A DNA stretch of 10,233 bases. Origin: an uncultured Atopobium sp. (GTDB lineage Bacteria; Actinomycetota; Coriobacteriia; Coriobacteriales; Atopobiaceae). Below, one piece after another: positions 1 to 6,286 of this stretch. The stretch covers positions 1 through 10,233 of the forward strand of contig CAMPCT010000060.1 in NCBI GenBank assembly GCA_946647055.1, in the 5' to 3' direction. The first letter of the stretch is position 1; every line of letters starts with the position of its first letter. The position numbers and the translations under genes are program-made. A model generated the notes under the pieces. It was given only the letters and a program-made list of their open reading frames with translations, did not search any database and was not told the DNA's origin.

Positions 1-608
1 TCATCCTGTCCGACGAGATCTACGACCGTCTGGTCATGGACGGCGAGGAGCACGTCTCCATCGCGAGCCTGGCGCCCGACCTCTTCTGCATCACGTTCAA
101 TGGCCTCTCAAAGAGCCACATGATTGCCGGCTGGCGCATCGGCTGGATCTCGATCAGCGGCAACAAGCGCCTGGGCAGGGGTCTCATGGAGGGCATCAAC
201 ATGATGTCCAACATGCGTCTGTGCTCCAACGTGCCGGCGCAGTCCATCGTGCAGACCGCCCTGGGCGGCTACCAGAGCGTCAAGAACTACGTGGTCCCCA
301 CGGGTCGCGTGTGCAAGCAGCGCGACTTCGTCTACGAGCGCCTCTGCCAGATGGACGGCGTCTCGGCGGTAAAGCCCAAGGCCGCGTTCTACATCTTCCC
401 CAAGCTGGACCCCAAGAAGTTCAACATCACGGATGACGAGCAGTTCCAGCTCGACCTGCTGCAGGACCAGCACGTGCTCATCGTGCCGGGCAAGGGCTTC
501 AACTGGGAGACGCCGGGATACTTCCGCATCGTGTACCTGCCGCGTCGCGCGGTGCTTGGCGAGGCACTCGACAAGCTCGAGGCGTTCCTCAAGTACTACC
601 GCCAGTAG
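1..608 (+). CDS. alaA: AlaA-type PLP-dependent aminotransferase, C-terminal part (5' end outside window)
   Basis: Fold-type I pyridoxal-phosphate aminotransferase, cut by the left window edge; 201 codons are visible in the frame starting at base 3. The visible part opens with SDEIYD (the conserved Asp/Tyr cofactor contacts). GLSKSH follows, with the Schiff-base lysine at visible residue 37, then AGWRIGW. Farther on come MRLCSNVPAQ, QTALGGYQS, VKPKAAFYIFPK and the C-terminal FRIVYLPR, which supplies the substrate-carboxylate arginine. From memory this tracks E. coli AlaA (glutamate-pyruvate aminotransferase) almost segment by segment, so alanine/glutamate transamination is the best call. Because the acetyl-DAP pathway in this window lacks an obvious aminotransferase, a role as N-acetyl-DAP aminotransferase is possible. 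It is not supported by sequence, and two unrelated transcription units separate it from lysA. Family certain; substrate fairly sure. Confidence 0.9.
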   Translation, partial: ILSDEIYDRLVMDGEEHVSIASLAPDLFCITFNGLSKSHMIAGWRIGWISISGNKRLGRGLMEGINMMSNMRLCSNVPAQSIVQTALGGYQSVKNYVVPTGRVCKQRDFVYERLCQMDGVSAVKPKAAFYIFPKLDPKKFNITDDEQFQLDLLQDQHVLIVPGKGFNWETPGYFRIVYLPRRAVLGEALDKLEAFLKYYRQ

Positions 609-750
609 CATCTCAAAGGCAAGATGTGCAAGGCCAAGGCCTACGCCCAAATCCACATGTGGGGCGGCATGATCAACGTCGTGCCTACGACTTGCGCGGC
701 GAGCTGGGCGACATGTGGCGCGACGGCAGGTTTCTGATGGGGGAGGGGTC
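609..750. other. Gap between alaA and nitroreductase; weak hairpin, no convincing gene
   Basis: This 142-base gap contains a palindrome CCACATGTGG at 653-662, nested in CGCCC (644-648) and GGGCG (662-666). It could fold as a weak terminator for alaA, but no T-run follows. The three plus frames include a stretch reading RAYDLRGELGDMWRDGRFL (about 682-738) that looks protein-like. It has no start with a Shine-Dalgarno sequence and runs out of frame into the nitroreductase, so I do not call a gene. Confidence 0.3.
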
Positions 751-1272
751 ATGGGTGCGGTGCTGGACGCCATTATCAAGCGCAGGAGCGTCAGGAAGTA
801 TACGGGAGAGGACCTGACGGCGGGGCAGCTTGAGACGATTCTGCAGGCGGGGCTCCTTGCGCCGACGAGCCAGGACAGGAGACCATGTCGGTTTGTTGTC
901 GTGAGGGACCGCGACCTCTTGAGGAGGCTGTCTCGAGCAAAGAGTGCCGGGGCGGGCATGCTTGCCGACGCCGCTGCGGGCATCGTGGTGCAGGTTGACG
1001 GGAACGCCATCGACACCTGGGTCGAGGACAGCTCAATCGCGCTGGCCTTCATGCACTTGGCAGCGGCGGACTTGGGTCTTGGCAGCTGCTGGGTTCAGAT
1101 GCACCTGCGAAATGCTTCCGACGGGACGGATGCCGAGGAGGTCGTGCGTCGCGTGCTCGGTTTGGGGGACGAGCAGCGCATCGTTGGCATCCTCTCGCTC
1201 GGCGTGCCGGCGCAGGAGCAGCTCCCCAGATCGACCGCAGACGCCGACTTTGGCAAGGTGACCTGGCTCTAG
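751..1272 (+). CDS. Nitroreductase family protein (FMN-dependent oxidoreductase)
   Basis: A 173-residue protein of the nitroreductase superfamily: cytoplasmic FMN flavoproteins, usually dimers, that use NAD(P)H to reduce nitro compounds, quinones or enones. The N-terminal RRSVRKY (residues 11-17) is the phosphate/FMN-binding arginine motif. APTSQD (37-42) matches the second flavin contact, and W90-E92-D93 begins the helix before LAAADLGLGSCWVQ (103-116). The C-terminal IVGILSLGVPAQEQLP is the usual closing strand. At 173 residues it belongs to the short members and lacks the long insert of NfsA/NfsB types. The start at 751 is chosen because GGAGGGG lies at 742-748; an in-frame ATG at 715 would add 12 untypical residues. 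It stands alone: 142 bases follow alaA, and the next gene converges on it. Physiological substrate unknown. Confidence 0.88.
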   Translation: MGAVLDAIIKRRSVRKYTGEDLTAGQLETILQAGLLAPTSQDRRPCRFVVVRDRDLLRRLSRAKSAGAGMLADAAAGIVVQVDGNAIDTWVEDSSIALAFMHLAAADLGLGSCWVQMHLRNASDGTDAEEVVRRVLGLGDEQRIVGILSLGVPAQEQLPRSTADADFGKVTWL

Positions 1273-1309
1273 TTTGGCGCAGCTCCCGGTTGCGCGGACA
1301 AGGTGCCCG

Positions 1310-2197
1310 CTAGACCCCACGTACGATCATGGCAGTGTGGAGCGGGACGCCGAAGACGTCGACGTAGAGCTGGCACTTGCACAGGAAGAGGAAGAAGGCG
1401 TTCTGGCCGCGTCCCGAGAGCGTCTCGTAGTTTGCCAGGCCCTTCGAGATGATGAGGTCAGACCCCTGCAATGCCGCGAGCGTCTGCTCGTTTACGCGAT
1501 TTGGGCAGGTGCCGGCGATATCGCTTCCGTTACCCATGACACGTGAGACGCTTGCGAGGCCGACCTGACGCGCGTCCTCCATGGTGGCGTCGTTGGATGT
1601 GGGGGCACCGCGAACGATGGCGGTCACCTGAGCCCGGGGGTTCTCGCGAGCGATTTGTGCGATGAGCAGCTTGTCCAGCACGATCTCGCCACAGTTGTCC
1701 ATGAGGTAGGTTATCGTCCTGGCCTGCCGGATACAGCCCTCGAGGTCAAGCAGGGCGCCCTCGTCGAGCTTCATATCACCGGCACCCTCGACGAGGTGCA
1801 GGAGCTTGTCCTCGTCCACATCGCCCGTGGGGCCGAAGTCGATGAAGTTGCCTGCGAGCGCGCAACGGATGGCAAGCCCGAGGGGGTCGTCGCTTGCCTC
1901 GATGCCGCGCGCGATCCTGTCCTCAAGGCCAAGAACGAGCTGGTTGAAATGGCGCTTCACGTCCGTGTAGTCGCGCTCGATGCCAAACATGTCCCGCAGG
2001 ATGCCGCCCAGCTCATGGTTTATCTCGGGGGCGGTCATGTCTGTGGAGCCCTCGGCCACGGTGCGCAGAATGCGCCGCAGGTAATCGGCGCGCTTCTCCC
2101 ATGGAGCCTCTGCGGGACAGGCGTCGAGGAACTTGTCCAACAGACATCTCATGCAGTGCGGGCTGAGCGAGGGGCTGGTGATCTCATCCAGGGGCAT
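1310..2197 (-). CDS. DUF89 / ARMT1-like metal-dependent phosphatase, CxxC subclass
   Basis: A 295-residue protein of the DUF89 (ARMT1-like, damage-control phosphatase) family. Known members use a divalent metal to dephosphorylate sugar phosphates or damaged phospho-metabolites. Residues H14-C15-M16-R17-C18 give the CxxC near the N-terminus seen in the shorter prokaryotic, archaeal AF1104-like subclass. The catalytic core is visible as MDNCGE (Asp167, Asn168, Glu171), then NDATMEDA (Asp203) and DLIISKGLANYE (247-258), with FLCKC and Lys284 near the end. Asp-Asn plus the later Asp are the expected metal ligands, and all are present. The start at 2197 lies two bases after the stop of the upstream 97-residue gene, and GAGGAA of its Shine-Dalgarno overlaps that stop, so the two are probably translationally coupled. 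The natural substrate is unknown. Last gene of the minus-strand operon; it converges on the nitroreductase 37 bases away. Confidence 0.85.
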   Translation of the reverse strand: MPLDEITSPSLSPHCMRCLLDKFLDACPAEAPWEKRADYLRRILRTVAEGSTDMTAPEINHELGGILRDMFGIERDYTDVKRHFNQLVLGLEDRIARGIEASDDPLGLAIRCALAGNFIDFGPTGDVDEDKLLHLVEGAGDMKLDEGALLDLEGCIRQARTITYLMDNCGEIVLDKLLIAQIARENPRAQVTAIVRGAPTSNDATMEDARQVGLASVSRVMGNGSDIAGTCPNRVNEQTLAALQGSDLIISKGLANYETLSGRGQNAFFLFLCKCQLYVDVFGVPLHTAMIVRGV

Positions 2198-2199
2198 GG

Positions 2200-2493
2200 C
2201 TATTCCTCGAGGTCCCGGTCACGGTTGTAGAACTCGTTGACCTTCGTCTGGTAGTACTCGCTCTTCTTGCGTTCGACCCAGCGGTCGCGCTGCTCGCAGA
2301 TGGCGACCATCTCGTCGGCCACCTCCTCCATGCTGCGGGGCTTGGCGCCGTACAGATAGCCCGTCATGCGCCTGATGGCGTTCTCGCTGCCAAGGCCAGC
2401 TGCCAACGCCTGGCCAAACTCGGCGGGGAATCCGCAGGCGACGACCGCCGCGAGCAGCCCGTCGTATGCCTCGTCGAAAGACGCTCTTCCCAT
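2200..2493 (-). CDS. Small hypothetical protein, 97 aa, in DUF89 operon
   Basis: I do not recognise a named domain. The 97 residues are hydrophilic and mostly helical by composition, with no signal peptide or membrane segment. The first half has two short helix-like stretches (SFDEAYDGLLAAVVACG, FGQALAAGLGSENAIRRM). The second half holds KPRSMEEVADEMVAICEQRD and a very charged, aromatic tail with repeated Tyr (KKSEYYQTK, NEFYNRDRD). I recall similar short proteins with an RRMxGYL.xAKPxSxEE core in Clostridia and Coriobacteriia, labelled hypothetical. The start at 2493 is preferred over 2544 because a G-rich Shine-Dalgarno (GGGGGCAGGGGG) immediately precedes it, and 2544 would overlap the M20 gene. 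It begins 16 bases after the amidohydrolase stop and ends two bases before the DUF89 start. That invites the idea of a partner or chaperone of one of its neighbours; this is inference. Confidence 0.8.
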   Translation of the reverse strand: MGRASFDEAYDGLLAAVVACGFPAEFGQALAAGLGSENAIRRMTGYLYGAKPRSMEEVADEMVAICEQRDRWVERKKSEYYQTKVNEFYNRDRDLEE

Positions 2494-2509
2494 CCCCCTG
2501 CCCCCAGTC

Positions 2510-3631
2510 CTAGTCCATGGCAACGAGCTGCTGGTACAGGCCAAGCCCCACCGTCAGCACGCGCTCGTCAAAGTCGAAGGTATCCGCGTGCAAGGGGATT
2601 CCCGTCCCCGTGCCCAACAGCAGGAACACGCTGGGAAGCAACTGCTGGTAGAAGGCGAAGTCCTCCGAAATGAGCAGGGGCTCGTCGAGCAATCCAATCT
2701 CCGGCATCCGCCTGAGCACCCTCGACAGCAAATCGTCGTCGTTTACCACGGGCGGATAGCCCGGCGAGTAGGAGGTCGTCGAGGTACACCCAAGCTCCTG
2801 CGCGCATGCCTCGGCAAGCTCGAGGATCTCACTGCGGGCACGCTCTCCCATGGCCATCGAGAAAGTCCTGAGGCTCCCCTCGAGCTTGGCTTCAGCGGCA
2901 ATCTGGTTGCGCACCTGGCCGCCCGTGACATGCCCAAACTTGAGGAGGAACGGCTCCTGCTCCGCCTGCTCGCTGGCATAGTCATATACCCGGCAGAGGA
3001 AGCGGCACGCCGCCTCGAGCGCATCGTTTCCCTCCGAGGCGCGGCCAATGTGCGAGGCCCTGCCGTGGAAGGTAACGTCGGTCTCATTCGAGCCGGCGAG
3101 GAACGCCCCCCTTCGGGTCGCGACGGAACCCTTGGGCAGGCTCGGCCACAGATGGAAGCCAAAGATCCTGTCGGCGCGATAGCGATCGAAGACGCCGCTC
3201 TCGCAGACGATGCGCGCCCCGCCCGACGTCTCCTCTGCCGGCTGGAACACGAGCAGCACGTTGCGGGGAAGGCTCGGCCTCGTCGTGTCGAGCCATCGCG
3301 CGAGGCCAAGGACCATTGCCATGTGTCCGTCGTGGCCACAGGCATGCATGCGGCCTGCGTGGGTCGAGGCATATGCGGCGCCCGTGCGCTCGGTCACGGG
3401 CAGCGCGTCCATGTCTGCCCTGATGGCGCAGGTCCGCTCCCTGCCATAGTCAAAGAACGCGCAGACGGTCGACTCGCAGGGGGAGAAGACCTCTACGGAG
3501 CTAGAGAGCCCTGCAAGGACAGTGCGCACATAGGCTATCGTCTTGGGAAGGTCGTATCCCGTCTCGGGTATGCGGTGCAGGTCGCGACGATACTTCCTCA
3601 GCAGCTCTTCCATGGGCCCGTCGTGCTCCAT
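2510..3631 (-). CDS. dapL: M20D family amidohydrolase, probable N-acetyldiaminopimelate deacetylase
   Basis: A 373-residue metallo-amidohydrolase of peptidase family M20D. The dinuclear metal site is complete: RADMDALP (71-78), MHACGHDGH with Cys98 and His100, Glu133-Glu134 in PAEETSGGA, His160 in FGFHLWP, and His348 in IPLHADTFDFDE. The dimerisation insert (about residues 170-285) has the FHGRASHIGR and GHVTGGQVRNQIA segments typical of the family. M20D enzymes include N-acyl amino acid hydrolases and N-acetyl-L,L-DAP deacetylase. Because dapH, the acetylating enzyme of that route, lies in the divergent operon, removal of the acetyl group from N-acetyl-DAP is the best assignment; the specificity is inferred from context. 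The start at 3631 has a strong GGAGGAGGAG immediately upstream, and a second ATG at 3613 is less well placed. The open frame continues far upstream, opposite lysA, but that is an antisense artefact. Confidence 0.85.
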   Translation of the reverse strand: MEHDGPMEELLRKYRRDLHRIPETGYDLPKTIAYVRTVLAGLSSSVEVFSPCESTVCAFFDYGRERTCAIRADMDALPVTERTGAAYASTHAGRMHACGHDGHMAMVLGLARWLDTTRPSLPRNVLLVFQPAEETSGGARIVCESGVFDRYRADRIFGFHLWPSLPKGSVATRRGAFLAGSNETDVTFHGRASHIGRASEGNDALEAACRFLCRVYDYASEQAEQEPFLLKFGHVTGGQVRNQIAAEAKLEGSLRTFSMAMGERARSEILELAEACAQELGCTSTTSYSPGYPPVVNDDDLLSRVLRRMPEIGLLDEPLLISEDFAFYQQLLPSVFLLLGTGTGIPLHADTFDFDERVLTVGLGLYQQLVAMD

Positions 3632-3737
3632 TGCTCCTCCTCCTGTGTCTCCAGGCATTCTAGCTGTGTCTGCGACGGGGCATGACGGCTTTGAATCCAT
3701 CTGGTTACAAACATCATTTTCTCTTTGTACCAATTTG

Positions 3738-3743
3738 TATACT
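3738..3743 (+). promoter_or_regulatory. Putative -10 element of the lysA operon promoter
   Basis: TATACT matches the sigma-A -10 consensus at five of six positions. It sits in the only AT-rich patch of the window (about 3700-3750), 8 bases before the first pairing base of the lysine riboswitch, as expected if transcription starts near 3750. No good -35 is visible: a T-rich TTTTCT at 3717-3722 gives a 15-base spacer. The same patch must also hold the promoter of the divergent minus-strand operon, which I could not pick out. Confidence 0.4.
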
Positions 3744-3750
3744 CCACAAA

Positions 3751-3889
3751 GCGATAGAGGCGCGGACACGAAGAGTCCCGGGCGAGCCGGCAGGCAGAGA
3801 CCCCGGGAGGAGGCCAAATCCGCCGAACCTCGCATGCCGGGCGCGGCGTACGAGGTGGGTCTGCGGGAAACACCCGCAGAACTGTCTGC
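3751..3889 (+). promoter_or_regulatory. Lysine riboswitch (L box) upstream of lysA
   Basis: Several invariant blocks of the lysine riboswitch occur in order. GATAGAGGCGC (3753 on) and AAGAGT (3770 on) form the P2 loop-E region. CCGCCGAA is the conserved junction at 3820-3827. GGGTCTGCGGG and CCCGCAGAACTGTC form P5 and the 3' closing strand. P4 is almost perfect: 3827-3839 pairs with 3844-3856 with 12 of 13 pairs and a GGCG loop. P5 pairs 3860-3867 with 3873-3880, eight perfect pairs. P1 is closed by GATAG (3753-3757) with CTGTC (3882-3886). The element lies 81 bases before the lysA start and just downstream of a TATACT box. Known members bind L-lysine and turn off lysine synthesis or uptake genes. 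That it controls lysA and probably dapABH here is inferred from position. Confidence 0.9.
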
Positions 3890-3947
3890 AAGAGGAGCTT
3901 GCAGGTGCGCTATCCCCCGACATCTCGGTCGTGGAGCAGCCACCTGC
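3886..3947 (+). promoter_or_regulatory. Probable riboswitch expression platform: two mutually exclusive hairpins
   Basis: CTGCAAG (3886-3892) pairs perfectly with CTTGCAG (3898-3904) around the loop AGGAG. The 3' arm overlaps GCAGGTG (3901-3907), which pairs perfectly with CACCTGC (3941-3947). The 5' arm of the first hairpin also shares bases with the P1 closing strand of the riboswitch. Lysine-stabilised P1 would therefore disfavour the first hairpin and free the second. No T-run follows either hairpin, so an intrinsic terminator is not evident. Translational control, or termination by Rho, would fit better; this is inference. Confidence 0.45.
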
Positions 3948-3970
3948 CCAGCCGGGAGCCGGGAGGAACC

Positions 3971-5254
3971 GTGGCCATCAGGAGGCCCTTCATAGCGCGA
4001 GAGCGTCTCGAGGAGATTGCCTCCGAGCATCCCACCCCCTTCTACCTCTATGACGAGGCCGGCATCCGCCGCAGCGCAGAGCTGCTGCGCCAGGCGTTCT
4101 CGTGGAACCCGGGCTTCAGGGAGTACTTTGCCGTCAAGGCAACGCCCAACCCGGCAATCATCGACATCCTGCGCGAATACGGCTTTGGGGTCGACTGCTC
4201 GAGCGAATGCGAGCTGCTCCTCGCGGAGGCCATGGGCTTCTCTGGCGACGACGTGATGTTCACCTCGAACGACACGCCCGCGGGCGAGTTCGCTCACGCC
4301 GCGCGCATGGGCGCCACCATCACGCTTGACGACGCCGCCCATGTCGATGCGCTCGTGGCAGAGCTGGGCGAGCTGCCCAGAAGCGTTGCCCTGCGCCTCA
4401 ACCCTGGTGGCGAGCTCGCGTTTTCCAACGTCGTCTTTGGCTCGCCCGAGGAGTCGAAGTTTGGCATCGACGAGGAGCAGCTGGTGGCTACCGTGACTCG
4501 CCTGCAGGGGCTTGGGGTCGAGAGCTTTGGCCTCCACGCGCTGCTCGCGTCGAACACCGTCACCAACGACTACTACCCCGGCCTTGCCCGCCTGCTCTTC
4601 CAGCTGGCGCGTCGTCTGAACGACGAGCTTGGCGCGCGGGTCGCGTTCGTCAACCTTTCGGGCGGGGTGGGCATCGACTATCGGCCGGAGGAGAGGCCAA
4701 ACGACATCCTGGCCATTGGCGAAGGGGTTCGCCAGGCCTATGAGGAGGTCCTCGTCCCGGCGGGTATGGATGACGTTGCCATCTGCACCGAGCTGGGACG
4801 CTTCCTCACCGGCCCAAACGGCGTCCTCGTCACGCGCGTCATCAACGAGAAGCACACCCACCGAAACTTCCTGGGCGTCGATGCCTGCGCGTCCAACCTG
4901 CTGCGCCCCATGATGTACGGTGCCTACCACCAGATCACGGTCGTCGGGTGTGAGGACGACCCCAACGAGCAGATCTGGGATGTCACGGGCATGCTCTGCG
5001 AGAACGGCGACAAGTTTGCCGTCAACCGTCCGCTTCCGCATGTCGAGGTTGGCGACCTGCTCTGCATCCACGATGCCGGAGCGCATGGGCACTCGATGGG
5101 CTTCACCTACAACGGCAGGCTCCGCTCGGCGGAGCTGCTGCTTGAAGGCAACGGCGCATGCCGGCTCATCAGGCGCGCGGAGACCCCGTCAGACTACTTT
5201 GCCACGCTCGACTGCCTGCCCGTGGGGGAGAAGTTGAAGTCCGCGCGTCCCTAA
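3971..5254 (+). CDS. lysA: Diaminopimelate decarboxylase
   Basis: A 427-residue PLP enzyme of the alanine-racemase/ornithine-decarboxylase fold type III. It converts meso-DAP to L-lysine, the last step of lysine synthesis. The N-terminal barrel carries YFAVKATPNP with the cofactor lysine at residue 56, then VDCSSECELLLAEA and the glycine-rich LSGGVGIDY. Later come ELGRF, GVDACASNLLRPMMYGAYH, CENGDKFA (the Cys and Asp donated across the dimer) and HDAGAHGHSMGFTYNG with the conserved Tyr. Two motifs differ from textbook LysA: HALLASNT where HxHIGSQ is usual, and ELGR for EPGR. I recall the same variants in LysA of other anaerobic Gram-positives, so this is a subfamily rather than damage. GTG at 3971 is chosen because GGGAGG stands at 3961-3966; an in-frame TTG at 3899 lies inside the riboswitch hairpin. 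First gene of the riboswitch-controlled operon. Confidence 0.93.
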   Translation: MAIRRPFIARERLEEIASEHPTPFYLYDEAGIRRSAELLRQAFSWNPGFREYFAVKATPNPAIIDILREYGFGVDCSSECELLLAEAMGFSGDDVMFTSNDTPAGEFAHAARMGATITLDDAAHVDALVAELGELPRSVALRLNPGGELAFSNVVFGSPEESKFGIDEEQLVATVTRLQGLGVESFGLHALLASNTVTNDYYPGLARLLFQLARRLNDELGARVAFVNLSGGVGIDYRPEERPNDILAIGEGVRQAYEEVLVPAGMDDVAICTELGRFLTGPNGVLVTRVINEKHTHRNFLGVDACASNLLRPMMYGAYHQITVVGCEDDPNEQIWDVTGMLCENGDKFAVNRPLPHVEVGDLLCIHDAGAHGHSMGFTYNGRLRSAELLLEGNGACRLIRRAETPSDYFATLDCLPVGEKLKSARP

Positions 5255-5395
5255 GGGGCGCAATGTCGAACGCGGCGCCGCGGCGCTGGCTGGCATATGG
5301 CTTGCGGCCGGGAGACCGGCTCGCCTTGTGGCGCCATGGCGCCCACTTCCTCTCTCATACCTACATGGGCCGGCAGGCCCGAAAGGAGCACCACC
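5255..5395 (+). other. Hairpin-rich lysA-dapA spacer
   Basis: The 141 bases between lysA and dapA hold no credible gene but an unusual run of inverted repeats. There is a perfect 12-base palindrome at 5275-5286, a GCCGG/CCGGC stem with a GAGA tetraloop at 5307-5320, a perfect 14-base palindrome GGCGCCATGGCGCC at 5330-5343, and GGGCC/GGCCC around GGCA at 5367-5380. The last ends just before the dapA Shine-Dalgarno AAAGGAG (5382-5388). No T-runs follow, so ordinary terminators are unlikely. mRNA processing, stability control or a protein-binding site are possibilities. Confidence 0.45.
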
Positions 5396-6286
5396 ATGGA
5401 CATGAGCAACCTCACCGGATCGATCGTCGCCCTCGTCACCCCGTTCAACGAGGACGGTGGCGTCGACTTTGCAGCACTCGAGCGTCTCGTCGACTTCCAC
5501 CTCGAGAACGGCACCGACGCCATCTTGGTGCTGGGCACCACGGGCGAGTCCTCCACCATGACCGACGCCGAGGACTACGCGGTGGCAGAGGCCGTGGTTC
5601 GCCAGGTGGCGGGCCGCATCCCCGTCATTGGCGGTGCCGGCTCCAACTGCACCGAGGAGAGCCTCAACAAGGCGCTTGGCCTTCAGCAGCGCGGAATCGA
5701 CGGACTTCTGCTCATCACGCCCTACTACAACAAGTCCAACGAGGAGGGGATCTACCGCCACTTCACCACGGTCATGGACCGCGTCGATGTGCCCTGCATC
5801 CTCTACAACATCCCTGGCCGCACGGGCTGCTCCATCTCGGAGCGCAACCTCGAGCGCCTGTGCGCCCACCAGAACGCCTGGGGCATCAAGGAGGCATCTG
5901 GCAGCATCTCCTACGCCACCATGGCCGCGCAGTACCTCTCGTCGGACTTCCGCATGTTCTCGGGCAACGACGACATGGTCGTTCCCATCCTGTCGCTGGG
6001 CGGCTCGGGAGTGATCTCGGTCTGGGCGGATGTCGCGCCGCGTACGGTCCATGACATGTGTGCCGCCTGGGAGGCGGGGGACACGGCGGGGGCCCTGAGG
6101 GTCCAGCTCGAGAACCTCGAGCTCATCCACGCGCTCTTCTGCGAGGTCAACCCCATTCCCGTCAAGGCCGCCTGCGCGCGCATGGGGCTCATTGGCGAGA
6201 ACTACCGCCAGCCGCTCTGGCCTATGGCCGACGCCAACCGCGAGCGCCTCTATGCTGCCATGAGGGGAGTTGGGATCATTGACTAG
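5396..6286 (+). CDS. dapA: 4-hydroxy-tetrahydrodipicolinate synthase
   Basis: A 296-residue class I aldolase-type TIM barrel. It condenses pyruvate with L-aspartate semialdehyde to hydroxytetrahydrodipicolinate, the committed step toward DAP and lysine. All catalytic landmarks are present at a constant offset of +4 from E. coli DapA: Thr48-Thr49 in GTTGESST, Tyr111 in PYYNK, Tyr137 and Arg142 in YNIPGRTG, and the Schiff-base Lys165 in GIKEASG. Length is normal for the family (about 290-300). ATG 5396 is chosen for AAAGGAG at 5382-5388, seven bases upstream; an in-frame ATG six bases later is also possible. Upstream in-frame sequence from 5297 reads as noncoding. Gram-positive DapA is often insensitive to lysine, consistent with control by the upstream riboswitch rather than by feedback; that link is inference. 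Its end overlaps the dapB start. Confidence 0.96.
   Translation: MDMSNLTGSIVALVTPFNEDGGVDFAALERLVDFHLENGTDAILVLGTTGESSTMTDAEDYAVAEAVVRQVAGRIPVIGGAGSNCTEESLNKALGLQQRGIDGLLLITPYYNKSNEEGIYRHFTTVMDRVDVPCILYNIPGRTGCSISERNLERLCAHQNAWGIKEASGSISYATMAAQYLSSDFRMFSGNDDMVVPILSLGGSGVISVWADVAPRTVHDMCAAWEAGDTAGALRVQLENLELIHALFCEVNPIPVKAACARMGLIGENYRQPLWPMADANRERLYAAMRGVGIID

Noticed and set aside
108..1052. 314-residue minus-strand ORF opposite alaA and the nitroreductase
   Set aside because: It spans two well-supported plus-strand genes and the gap between them. The translation is low-complexity and has no family signature.
2366..3685. 439-residue plus-strand ORF opposite the M20 amidohydrolase
   Set aside because: It is antisense to a gene with a complete metal site, and the translation is repetitive Arg/Ala/Gly-rich text without motifs.
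3899..3970. Upstream TTG start that would extend lysA by 24 residues
   Set aside because: It lies inside a riboswitch-platform hairpin and has no properly placed ribosome site. The added residues are unlike LysA, and GTG 3971 has GGGAGG just upstream.
3632..5092. Long minus-strand open frame running from the M20 gene back across the divergent region and lysA, giving an 860-residue ORF
   Set aside because: The part beyond 3631 is antisense to lysA and the riboswitch. It lacks family features and a ribosome site, while the M20 start at 3631 has a strong one. Antisense frames stay open by chance in GC-rich DNA.
5263..6054. ATG at 5263 with a weak GGGG upstream, opening a frame through dapA
   Set aside because: It would overlap most of dapA out of frame and has no recognisable protein features. 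The spacer is better explained as structured noncoding sequence.
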